From positions 372,001 to 436,000 of the forward strand of contig NW_012236520.1 of NCBI RefSeq assembly GCF_000787575.1: a stretch of DNA of 64,000 nucleotides, in the 5' to 3' direction. Position 1 is the stretch's first letter. Every line of letters starts with the position of its first letter. Made by a program: the position numbers and the translations under genes. Below the pieces are notes generated by a model. It had not been told where the DNA came from. It did not search any database and saw nothing but the letters and a program-made list of their open reading frames with translations. The stretch is from Acytostelium subglobosum LB1 (taxonomy: Eukaryota > Evosea > Eumycetozoa > Acytosteliales > Acytosteliaceae). This document shows positions 55,825-64,000 of the stretch, one piece after another.

Positions 55825-56607
55825 GTGAGCATCGACAGATTGCTGTGCTTCACAAATGAGTTGAGCAACAATCAGATCCGTGCGTGTCAACGGGCTATGT
55901 GGCATTCCAAAGTGCTCGAACAACTTGTCCTTTGTAAACTTGTTGTCAAATGTGCGTAGAATGTTGTCAACGAAGAGGTTATTCTTGATCAATTGTGAGT
56001 CTGTGATCTTGTGTTCGTTTAGAGCTGCCTCCACAGCCAAATCGTAATCCCAGTGGTCAAAGTAGTTGTCATACGCATTGGATGCATCCTGTTTCTGCCT
56101 CGCTGATGACAAACTCTCGAGTAGGTCCAACTTTCTTTTGTCCAATAACACAACATCGTAGTACTTGTGAAACAAGTTGACCAAGGGCATGCGGTACTGC
56201 TGAATCTTGTCCTCTGCCTCCTTCTCCATTGTGGAAAATCGAGTGTAGATATATTGGAAGAATTCGTCCTTCTCCGTCTTCACTCTTGTTGCCTCTTTCA
56301 ACTTGTCGTATAACGACATCAACTTGACAAAGTTTGAGTCGAGTCTACTAACCAAGAAGTCAATCACATTTCTTATATCCTCGTGAGATGGTGGCTCCAG
56401 TGTGGACGAGGGTTGTGACCTTTGTGTCGGTACATTGCTGTTGTAATTGTATTTGTTGTTCTCTTGTACATGTGTCGTGTCTTCCCTGACTTTAACGAAG
56501 ATGTGGCCCATATGATCATCAACACAATCTGGACATACTGGTGGATGATTGTCGCACGTTGAACAGTATCGATAGAATGGTGACCCATGCTCATTACAAT
56601 AGTCCAT
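55810..56607 (-). CDS. B-box zinc-finger protein, likely N-terminal part of a B-box/Kelch gene
   Basis: From the ATG at 56607 the protein starts MDYCNEHGSPFYRYCSTC, with the CxxHx7CxxC...CxxC...HxxH layout of a B-box finger (about 4-38). A coiled-coil region typical of dictyostelid B-box proteins follows (about 80-190). The conserved-looking part ends at LIAAK, where a possible donor (AAG|GTTAGC, 55810/55809) sits in the transposon's right inverted repeat. Read on, the frame ends at 55651 in unrelated sequence. Splicing this donor to the Kelch acceptor at 54066 would put the two parts in different frames, so the insertion probably broke the gene. Confidence 0.7.
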
Positions 56608-56867
56608 TCCTTATTATCTCTATCTCTATCTCTATCTCTACTTTAGTTTTGGAAAATGATCATATCACTCACCTCACCCACTAATGATCAATCAACTCGA
56701 GAATTCAAGTTGTTGTCAAACCTGCAGCCACTTGATCAAACGAACTGAATGGATAGAAATGGATGGATAGAGGTTTGGAAAAGTTTCCGTTTAAGATAAG
56801 TTTAATCATAATGATTGATGATTATTGAGTAGCAGGAGAGTGACTATCACGTGATGATCACGGGTGT

Positions 56868-58169
56868 TTAGAGGGGCTGTGGCTCAATGGTGAAGCGGGT
56901 CTCGCAGGTGGCGCAGCACTTGCTTGGTGGGTTAGCAGCCGAGTAGATGGTGGCTGGGTTGCTGTTGCACTTCTTCTCATCGACGTAGGCACAACGGACT
57001 AGGGCGCATGGGTCTTGGGGCTCGATGGTGAAACGAGTCTCACATGTGGCGCAACACTTGCTTGGTGGGTTGGCTGGGACAAAGATCTTGCCAGAGGCAG
57101 TGCACTTCTTCTCGTCGACAAAGGCGCAACGGACGGCAGCGCATGGGCTCAAGGTTGGTTGTGGCTCGATGGTGAAGCGGGTAGTCTGGGGCTCGATGGT
57201 GAAGCGAGTCTCACAGGTGGCGCAGCACTTGCTTGGTGGGTTGGCAGCAGAGTAGATGGTGCCTGGGTTGGAGTTACACTTCTTCTCGTCGACGTAGGCG
57301 CAACGAACGAGGGCGCATGGGTCTTGGGGCTCGATGGTGAAGCGAGTCTCACAGGTGGCGCAGCACTTGCTGGGTGGGTTGGCAGCGACGTAGATGGTGC
57401 CTGGGTTGCTGTTGCACTTCTTCTCGTCGACGTAGGCGCAACGGACGGCAGCGCATGGGCTGAGGGTTGGCTGTGGCTCGATGGTGAAGCGGGTGGTGGT
57501 TGTCTGGGGCTCGATGGTCATGCGGACCTCACAGGTGTCGCAGCACTTGCTGGGTGGGTTGCGTGGAGCAAAGATGGTGCCGGCGTTGGAGTTACACTCA
57601 GTCTCGTTGACGTACTGGCAACGGACCCAGTTGCATGGGTTCTCGCAAGTGGCGCAGCACTTTCCGTGCGGGATATCAGCTGGGATGAAGTTGCCTCCGT
57701 TGGCAACGCATGCCTGCTCGTCGGCGTTGGCACAGTCGACCAGATCACAGTTGTTCTTGCATGAGGCACAGCAGCGGCCCTGGGAGATATCAGCTGGGAG
57801 GAACTCACCACCGTTGGCAGTGCAGCGCTCCTCGTCAATGCGGAGGCATTGGACGGCTGCACACATGATTGGGTCGTAGTAGCATGATGCGCAGCAGCGA
57901 CCGTTGAAGAGGTTGGCTGGGGTGAAGACACCTCCGTTGGCCTCACAGGTGGCTTGGTCGACGGCCAAACACATGGTGGCGGCACAGTTGTTCTTGCACT
58001 CATCACAACATCTCNCTCTTCCGTTGCGTGGAATGAAACGACCACCATTCAATCTGCACTCGGTGGCGTTGACACCAGCACACTTGACAAAGCGGCAATC
58101 AATGGCCTCTGCGCTCATGGCAAACATGACGACAGCCAACATGGCTACTAACAAAACTGACTTGTACAT
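56868..58169 (-). CDS. Secreted protein with nine cysteine modules (tandem family, copy 1)
   Basis: Single exon of 433 residues. A signal peptide (MYKSVLLVAMLAVVMFAMSA) is followed by nine modules of about 35-45 residues, each with the frame CxxxxC...C...CCxxC, for example DCRFVKC ... RCCDEC. From module 5 on they are separated by a spacer like ETRFTIEPQ. Modules 6-9 are nearly identical, showing recent internal duplication. The arrangement suggests a disulfide-rich extracellular matrix or coat protein; spore-coat and stalk proteins are candidates, but I recognise no named family. One N lies at 58015. Strong G/C-ending codons suggest high expression. The same gene type recurs at 59453 and 61761. 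Confidence 0.85.
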   Translation of the reverse strand: MYKSVLLVAMLAVVMFAMSAEAIDCRFVKCAGVNATECRLNGGRFIPRNGRXRCCDECKNNCAATMCLAVDQATCEANGGVFTPANLFNGRCCASCYYDPIMCAAVQCLRIDEERCTANGGEFLPADISQGRCCASCKNNCDLVDCANADEQACVANGGNFIPADIPHGKCCATCENPCNWVRCQYVNETECNSNAGTIFAPRNPPSKCCDTCEVRMTIEPQTTTTRFTIEPQPTLSPCAAVRCAYVDEKKCNSNPGTIYVAANPPSKCCATCETRFTIEPQDPCALVRCAYVDEKKCNSNPGTIYSAANPPSKCCATCETRFTIEPQTTRFTIEPQPTLSPCAAVRCAFVDEKKCTASGKIFVPANPPSKCCATCETRFTIEPQDPCALVRCAYVDEKKCNSNPATIYSAANPPSKCCATCETRFTIEPQPL

Positions 58170-59452
58170 GTCTATAACTAATGAATGTGAATGTTGTGAA
58201 TGAGGAGTAAGTGAATGTTAGTGTGAGTGAAATGATGTTAAAGGGTGTGGCAACATGTGTTTCTCGTGTGGACCGCAGGAAAGTGGGTGTTGCCGCGGGG
58301 TGGTAATTGGTAGCGTGAGGCGGAGAATGTATGTATATATACCTTAATTGTTTATATGTATATGTTATATATAACTCGACTAGATGACTAAATGTCAATC
58401 ATGAGTACTTGGATATAAAACATGTCCATGGGCAGCAAGTTCAGGTAAATTTCTTTACCGCCTACAGAGCGGACACGAGGGCAACCATCACCTTGGTAGG
58501 GTATCCATGTTATCACCACAACATAGAGAACGAGTGATGATGTGTTGGGCATAGACATACATAAGGCATAAGGTGAGTCAGTATTGATTGATTAGAACCC
58601 ACTTCGTCAAGCTTCACCTGACTAAGTGAAGTGTTAATATGTGTGTCTCAATAATGTGCTCTGCCCAATCAATCAACAAACAAAGAAGTATTGATCTCCT
58701 GGCGAGGGTTACAATGGACCTCCTCTGCCAGACAGCCCAGCCAACCGGCCGCTCCCTATCAGAATGGGTACAGTCACCGAACACCGCTCCATTTTTGTCG
58801 ACATTTCCATTTTGATTGAATGCACGCCACAGATAGTTGTGACAACATTCAAGTATTGGGGCATGTGTGTGTTGAGTGTCGTTCGTTTGATTGGAGTGAT
58901 GGTCTGGACCTTGGACCTGAATGCGCCCCTTGACGTGTGTGTTGCTGTTCACATTTTGAAATTATTACATGAACAAAGTTGCACAAAAATCTGCAAGGCT
59001 TCCAATGTGTGTGTTTATGTGATTGATTGATTGAATCAGGTGTTTGAATGAATGACGTGAATACAGATGAAGTGTCACGAGAATGGTACCCCTGTCACCA
59101 TGTTAATGGTCCAATAAGATTGGTATTTCTCGTGTCTTCCCAACAACCTCGTTCTTGATATTTGAACAGATCAACAACACTTGTCAAAGTGCAAAGGGAT
59201 GTGTCTGGCACCACGACTCGTCTTCTTACACAAATGGGTATAATGGCTCTTGTTTGGATGACTTCTATTGCAAAGATGGTTTGATGGTCAACATGGACAT
59301 GCATAATATGATGTTCGCCCTTCATCCGCAACTCCGATTTACATCCTTAGGAGGAGGGATGTCAAACATATGTCCTATGGAAACAAGATGGATATGGATG
59401 GAAGAATTTCCTAATATATTATTATTATTTGAATTAATTATTAATAAATTAA
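58170..59452. other. Spacer between cysteine-module genes 1 and 2
   Basis: The parts around 58438-58470 and 58756-58830 resemble 60648-60680 and 60939-60990, so the upstream region was duplicated with the gene. A separate cysteine-rich fragment on the plus strand is listed at 59155. Confidence 0.5.
59155..59330 (+). pseudogene. Possible cysteine-rich gene fragment
   Basis: The plus strand reads a protein-like segment with evenly spaced cysteines and aromatic residues (TCQSAKGCVWHHDSSSYTNG, then CLDDFYCKDG). Just upstream (about 59075) another frame reads CHENGTPV. No start, signal peptide or splice model fits, so a decayed fragment is likelier than a gene. Confidence 0.3.
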
Positions 59453-60409
59453 TTATTGAACTGGAAGTGGAACTGGTCCAATTGTGTAACGTGGCTCACA
59501 GGTGGAGCAGCACTTGTGTGGTGGGTAGGCACCGGAGAAGATGGTGTCTGGGTTGGCGTTACACAGCTTCTTGTCGATGGCGGCACACTTGACGAGGGCA
59601 CATGGGTCTTGGGGCTCGATGGTCATGCGGACCTCACAGGTGGCGCAGCACTTGGTTGGTGGGTTGGCCTCAACGTAGAATCTGCCAGAGTTGTTGCACT
59701 TCTTCTTGTCGATGGCTGGACACAGGACTAGGGCACATGGGTTCTGGGGCTCGATGGTGAAGCGGGTCTCACAGGAGTCGCAGCACTTGGTTGGTGGGTT
59801 GGCTGGAACAAAGATCTTTCCAGACTCGCGGCACTTGGTCTCGTTGACGCCAGCACAGCGGACGACCATGCATGGGTTGTCCTCACAGGAAGCACAGCAC
59901 TTTCCGTGTGGGATATCGGCTGGGATGAAGCGACCACCTGTGGCGATACATTGCTGCTCGTCGGCGTTGGCGCAGTCGACCAGATCACAGTTGTTCTTGC
60001 AACCAGCACAGCAGCGACCCTTGGTGATGTCGGCGGGGAGGAACTCACCACCGTTGGCAGTGCAGCGATCCTCATCGATGCGTAGGCATTGGACGGCAGC
60101 ACACATGATTGGGTCGTAGTAGCATGATGCGCAGCAGCGACCGTTGAAGAGGTTGGCTGGGGTGAAGACACCTCCGTTGGCCTCACATGATGTTTGGTCG
60201 ACGGCCAAACACATGGTGGCGGCACAGTTGTTCTTGCACTCATCACAACATCTATCTCTTCCATTTCTTGGAATGAAACGACCACCATTCAATCTGCACT
60301 CAGTAGCATTGACACCAGCACACTTTACAAAGCGGCAGTCAATGGCCTCTGCGCTCATTGCGAACATAACAACAGCCAACATGGCTACAAACAAAACTGA
60401 CTTGTACAT
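59453..60409 (-). CDS. Secreted protein with seven cysteine modules (tandem family, copy 2)
   Basis: Single exon of 318 residues. The first four modules and the signal peptide are almost identical to those of copy 1; the later three (NPCMVVRC, NPCALVLC and DPCALVKC) diverge. Length differs from copy 1 by two modules. The gene start lies 2240 bases from that of copy 1, and the upstream regions match in part, so one unit of about 2.2 kb was duplicated in tandem. The function is unknown, as for copy 1. Confidence 0.85.
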   Translation of the reverse strand: MYKSVLFVAMLAVVMFAMSAEAIDCRFVKCAGVNATECRLNGGRFIPRNGRDRCCDECKNNCAATMCLAVDQTSCEANGGVFTPANLFNGRCCASCYYDPIMCAAVQCLRIDEDRCTANGGEFLPADITKGRCCAGCKNNCDLVDCANADEQQCIATGGRFIPADIPHGKCCASCEDNPCMVVRCAGVNETKCRESGKIFVPANPPTKCCDSCETRFTIEPQNPCALVLCPAIDKKKCNNSGRFYVEANPPTKCCATCEVRMTIEPQDPCALVKCAAIDKKLCNANPDTIFSGAYPPHKCCSTCEPRYTIGPVPLPVQ

Positions 60410-61260
60410 ATCTGTTTGTCAATATGAGTATTAATGAGTTAGTGAAGTGATTTGATTGATTGATAGTTGAGTGTGGGTNGGGGTGGGATGATTCCGGAGT
60501 AGATAAGATACCTTTGAAGTTAATTATTAAATATATTTATATTATAAGTATAAACTATGGATAATGAATGACAAGTACTTGGATACTATTTATAATTGAT
60601 TGTTGTTGTTGACAACAACCAAACAAAGGAAGCAAATAAGGTTGTTCAACTTCAAGTAAATTTCTGTTCATTAAATTTGGGTGAGAGTTAGGAGGTGTCT
60701 TGTGGTGAGAACGAATGATGACTATAGACATCTACACCATCTTATCTCTCTCTCTACTTCCTATTTGTTTAAACATGAGTGCAAGTTAGAACCCACCACA
60801 TAGTTTATATTCAATCAATCACACTCCTTGTTGGTTCGTAGCTTGTCACATACACACACATCACACGTCAACCATCACTCTTGTATCTCACACACTTTGA
60901 TTGATTGATTGATGGGTTACATGTGAGGTCATCTCAAACCCTATCAGAATGAAACAACTTGACGACTTCCATTTTGATTGAATTACCTGACTGACAGTCA
61001 TGATGTTCATTACTTTGATCTTGTGTTTGATGGAGAAGACAGGTACCCCTCCCTCGTAGGACAGCTGAACGAGTCCCGATGTCTCTTAGGTCATGTCAGG
61101 TTGCGTCAAGCCATGGCTTGTTTAGTCTTTGCATCATCTAAAGTAATATCACATGACCATACAAGGATGGGAACTTAATGTCTGTTTGACACATCAATCA
61201 ATCAATCAATCAATCAAATACATATTATCTGTTCTCCTTTATTCTACTTGAGTGACAAGA
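60410..61260. other. Spacer between cysteine-module gene 2 and a relic copy
   Basis: AT-rich with TCAA/TTGA runs and stretches shared with 58438-58830. One N lies at 60479. No gene is seen. Confidence 0.5.
61105..61129 (+). repeat. Direct repeat, copy A (25 bp)
   Basis: Begins GTCAAGCCATGGCTTG. It is identical to 61520-61544, and similarity continues weakly downstream. Confidence 0.85.
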
Positions 61261-61377
61261 TCACAGTCCTTGGATACTTGTTGTTTGTGTGAATGTCCAC
61301 AATAGAATCCTAATAGGTACATTTGTCGCAGCAATGTTTGTTGCGAGGGTCTGAAGGAGTGAAGACACCTCACCTCC

Positions 61378-61436
61378 TATTGATTCACAAACAAAACAAT
61401 AGCCAACATGGCTACCAACAAAACTGACTTGTTCAT
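61378..61436 (-). pseudogene. Relic of a cysteine-module gene (signal peptide only)
   Basis: On the minus strand an ATG at 61436 opens MNKSVLLVAMLAIVLFVNQ, then a stop. The first 14 residues match the signal peptides of the family at 56868, 59453 and 61761, and no modules follow. It is a truncated fourth copy. Confidence 0.75.
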
Positions 61437-61519
61437 ATCTGTAGTTATGAATGATTTTGAATGAGTTAGTTATTGAATAATTATTGGATGATTCCAATGT
61501 CTCAGTAATAAGTGGTTCA

Positions 61520-61544
61520 GTCAAGCCATGGCTTGTTTAGTCTT
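61520..61544 (+). repeat. Direct repeat, copy B (25 bp)
   Basis: Identical to 61105-61129, offset 415 bases. The relic gene lies between the two copies. Confidence 0.85.
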
Positions 61545-61760
61545 TTCTCCTTAGTAACAAATGACCCATCAAAAGTATGGGACAATCGTTTTAGTGCTAG
61601 CACTAAATTATCATAAGATATTATTTCCTCTACATCAATGTGATTAGTATCAAGCCACCTCTATTGACGACTCAAGATAGAAGGTTAAGTGTCTATCCAT
61701 CTCAGAAATGCCTAATATCAATTATTCAACCAAAATATAACTTGTTTCTTTTGAATTTTA

Positions 61761-62072
61761 TCAAACGATCGCTTGGAGGATGCATAAAGAGCAGCAACGA
61801 CCGTTGTAGATGTCTGCTGGGATGTAGGCACCTCTGTATGAATCACAGGTGGTTTGGGAGATGTCGTCACAGCATGGGGAGGAAGCACAGTTAGATAGGC
61901 ACTGATCGCAACATCTATCTCTGCCGTTTCCTGGAAAGAAATAGCCACCATTATATCTGCACTCGTTTGGATAGACCCTAGGACACAACACCAAGCGGCG
62001 ATCAATGGCTTCAGCACTAATGGCATACAAAAGAAGAGCCAAAACTGCTACCAATAAAACTGATTTGTCCAT
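61761..62072 (-). CDS. Short cysteine-module protein (tandem family, copy 3)
   Basis: 103 residues. A signal peptide (MDKSVLLVAVLALLLYAISA) and two modules are present (RCCDQC and RCCSLC); the frame then ends in ILQAIV. The first cysteine of module 1 is Arg (DRRLVLC against DCRFVKC). Compared with its siblings it lacks five to seven modules. It may be a functional short form or a decaying copy truncated by sequence change after the second module. Confidence 0.65.
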   Translation of the reverse strand: MDKSVLLVAVLALLLYAISAEAIDRRLVLCPRVYPNECRYNGGYFFPGNGRDRCCDQCLSNCASSPCCDDISQTTCDSYRGAYIPADIYNGRCCSLCILQAIV

Positions 62073-62462
62073 ATCGGTTTGTTATTAATTGATTAACTTG
62101 CGTAAGTGGTTTGATTGATTATGTTGAGTGAAAAAGTGAGTGAGGGATGATTCCAAAGAAATATTGGAAGAATCATCTCTTACCTTTATAGATAATTATT
62201 AAAATAATATTTGAAGAATCACAAACGATGATAATGTATTGATCAATAATGTATTGATCAAAGATCAAATGAGTGACTTTCGGAAAACCAACACCAATCA
62301 TTGTATGTAATCTAGATCATCTTATCTCTTTCTATCTCCACACAGTATGTAGCATCAATTATACTCCTTTGTTTGGTAGTTTGTCCCACACTCTTTTACC
62401 AGTTATCTCACACAATTGATTGAATAATTGATTGATTGATTGATTGATTGTTATATTTTACA
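62073..62462. other. Spacer
   Basis: AT-rich, with TTGA repeats at 62415-62450. No gene is seen. Confidence 0.5.
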
Positions 62463-63995
62463 TTATCTGTTCTCCTTTAAGTATTTGATCAATGGAGTGT
62501 GATGGTACTTCTCCGCCCACTCTAATAACTTGCTGATATTGCTTTTGAATGCCTGTCTTCCATAGATATCTTCAAGTGCTCGTACCATTGGTATTGATCC
62601 ACACTTGGCAGCGTATACCCAATTCCAGTTGTTGTATGGTCCATGATCATCCTTCATTCGCTTGGTGGCTGCCACCTTCCTGTACCAATCCATATCGGCA
62701 GAATAGAATACAAACACCTCCTTCAAGTCCACCGTTTCATTCACCTTGAACAGGGTGTCCAACGATGCGCTACACCTTGCAATGGCAATGTACTGAAGGA
62801 ATGTGCTGTCGTAGGGCAGTAGTCCGAGGTCCAACGGGCTGGCCACCTTGGCCAAGAGGTGGAAGTGCTTGGCAAACAATAGCTGATTCTTGATGAAGTT
62901 TGGACGCAGCACAGCCATGGTTGGACTCTTCTTAAAGTACTCGAGGAAGATATCGATCTGTTCATACGTCACTGCATACTCTAGTATTACGCCCAAGGGG
63001 TAGGGTCCACATTGGTCCACGAGGTAGCGAACTGCCTCTGTGTTTCCAGCTTTGATCTCATCGCGTAGTATTGTATTATCAAAGTTGGAGTTGAGTGTGT
63101 TGCGAAGGAATTGTAGTGTGTCTAGACTGTCCTGTCGTGATACTGTGCTGTACGTCTGTCCATTGTCTGCCAGTCGCGAATATTGCATGATGATGGTCGG
63201 CGAGCAAAGCTTGACGATGGCCAGCCACAGGTCGTGTTGAGCAAAGGCAACCTCGGTGAGCAGATAGTCTATGAACTCCACTCGCTGCTGTGCCACTATA
63301 GTCTCGCCAGCAAGCCTTAGACTGATGTCCATCTTGTGATCGATCGCCAGCTGTGCCAGTGCCAACAACACTAGTATCTCCTCGCGGTATGGTGAGTCGC
63401 TGGGTGGGGGCGCCAGCAGTTTGAGTACCTTGCCGCGTGCCCAATCTCTATCCATCGCGTCGTTGTTGATCTTGAGCATCTTGAAGTGTTGGTTGACGTA
63501 CATGATCAGATCCCAATGATCCCATGTGAGTGTTTCCAGCTTGGCCGATGACAAAAGATGTTGGACGTATTGTGTCAGTGCTGCCTCTCTAAATGGGATG
63601 TGCTTGCAATCAGACTCGATGATCTTCTTGATCAGTGGAAGACTGCCTGTCAACAGACACTTGTAGAATGGTGTGATGCCATTCTGTAGCATGGCGTAGT
63701 TGCTATCATAGACGGCCATGATGGTGTTGGCGTTCACTGATGCTATTGCCTTCTCGAGGAATGTCTTGTCCTTTGTGTAGGGCGTGTATTTATCAATGAT
63801 GTGCTTGGCCACCCTGTCTGAACCATGTGTCAGTGCAATCTCCAATAGTTGTGGCCATATCAAAGGGTCCTTGCACAGGGTCTTTGAAGCCTTGACTGCT
63901 TCAAGTTGTAACAGCTCGAGATTGTTGAACTTTGCGGCAGCCTCCATCAGTCCCATCTTCTTTTGTACGAGTGAGTCGACGATCAAGTTCAGCAT
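62463..63995 (-). CDS. Ankyrin-repeat-like protein, dictyostelid type
   Basis: The frame runs 510 codons from an ATG at 63995 to a stop at 62463. The window ends five bases upstream of the ATG, so the true start may lie outside. The protein is all-helical with degenerate ankyrin-type units (for example GNTEAVRYLVDQCGPYPLGV, CGSIPMVRALEDIYG and the ending HTPLIKYLKENR). It belongs by appearance to the large group of dictyostelid proteins with weak ankyrin repeats and no known function. Confidence 0.7.
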   Translation of the reverse strand: MLNLIVDSLVQKKMGLMEAAAKFNNLELLQLEAVKASKTLCKDPLIWPQLLEIALTHGSDRVAKHIIDKYTPYTKDKTFLEKAIASVNANTIMAVYDSNYAMLQNGITPFYKCLLTGSLPLIKKIIESDCKHIPFREAALTQYVQHLLSSAKLETLTWDHWDLIMYVNQHFKMLKINNDAMDRDWARGKVLKLLAPPPSDSPYREEILVLLALAQLAIDHKMDISLRLAGETIVAQQRVEFIDYLLTEVAFAQHDLWLAIVKLCSPTIIMQYSRLADNGQTYSTVSRQDSLDTLQFLRNTLNSNFDNTILRDEIKAGNTEAVRYLVDQCGPYPLGVILEYAVTYEQIDIFLEYFKKSPTMAVLRPNFIKNQLLFAKHFHLLAKVASPLDLGLLPYDSTFLQYIAIARCSASLDTLFKVNETVDLKEVFVFYSADMDWYRKVAATKRMKDDHGPYNNWNWVYAAKCGSIPMVRALEDIYGRQAFKSNISKLLEWAEKYHHTPLIKYLKENR

Positions 63996-64000
63996 ACTAG

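Overview
The window is about 64 kb of nuclear DNA from a dictyostelid social amoeba. The evidence is gene content and style: a DcsA-type cellulose synthase, a CH-C1-CRIB p21-activated kinase of the PakD type, a TRAF-type RING/MATH protein, FNIP repeats, a colossin-like secreted protein, poly-Asn/Gln tracts, short AT-rich introns that mostly begin GTATGT or GTAAGT, and (TCAA)n/(TTGA)n tetranucleotide runs in introns and spacers. Coding GC is clearly higher than in Dictyostelium discoideum, so a different dictyostelid is likely; I cannot name the species. Two 100-N gaps (18912-19011 and 55054-55153) and scattered single Ns show that this is a draft scaffold.

Layout. 1-12 kb: cellulose synthase, the PakD-like kinase, a serine tRNA and a secreted bacterial-type glycoside hydrolase. 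13-18.4 kb: one large secreted mucin-like gene with seven beta-sandwich domains, two of which arose by a recent 898-bp tandem duplication. 18.4-19.6 kb: a gap flanked by fragments. 19.6-22.9 kb: telomerase reverse transcriptase in nine exons. 23-30 kb: a small membrane protein, a TRAF-like protein and a Ras exchange factor. 30-41 kb: a PQ-loop membrane protein, uracil-DNA glycosylase with an altered active-site motif, two cytosolic-type aspartyl-tRNA synthetases (one canonical, one divergent) and, between them, an amidohydrolase-like protein that lacks its metal-binding HxH. 41.5-52.8 kb: the ISD11 iron-sulfur assembly factor, a STE20-type kinase, a seven-pass membrane protein, an NmrA-like protein, a GPI-type cysteine-rich protein, an FNIP-repeat protein and a small membrane protein. 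53-56.6 kb: a B-box/Kelch locus that appears split by a Harbinger-like DNA transposon. 56.8-62.1 kb: a tandem family of secreted cysteine-module proteins with relic copies. The window ends in an ankyrin-type protein.

The genes form no operon or single pathway. Common themes are the extracellular matrix and cell surface (cellulose synthase, mucin-like protein, GPI-type protein, cysteine-module family, secreted hydrolase), signalling to actin and Ras (the PakD-like kinase, RasGEF, STE20 kinase, TRAF) and genome maintenance (TERT, UNG). The most unusual observations are the Tyr-to-Pro change in the uracil-DNA glycosylase water-activating loop, the divergent AspRS paralogue beside a normal one, the HxH-less amidohydrolase, the transposon-split B-box/Kelch locus, and the phase-1 exon modules of the mucin-like gene. 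Exon boundaries were read by eye from splice signals and frame continuity; I ran no alignment or database search.
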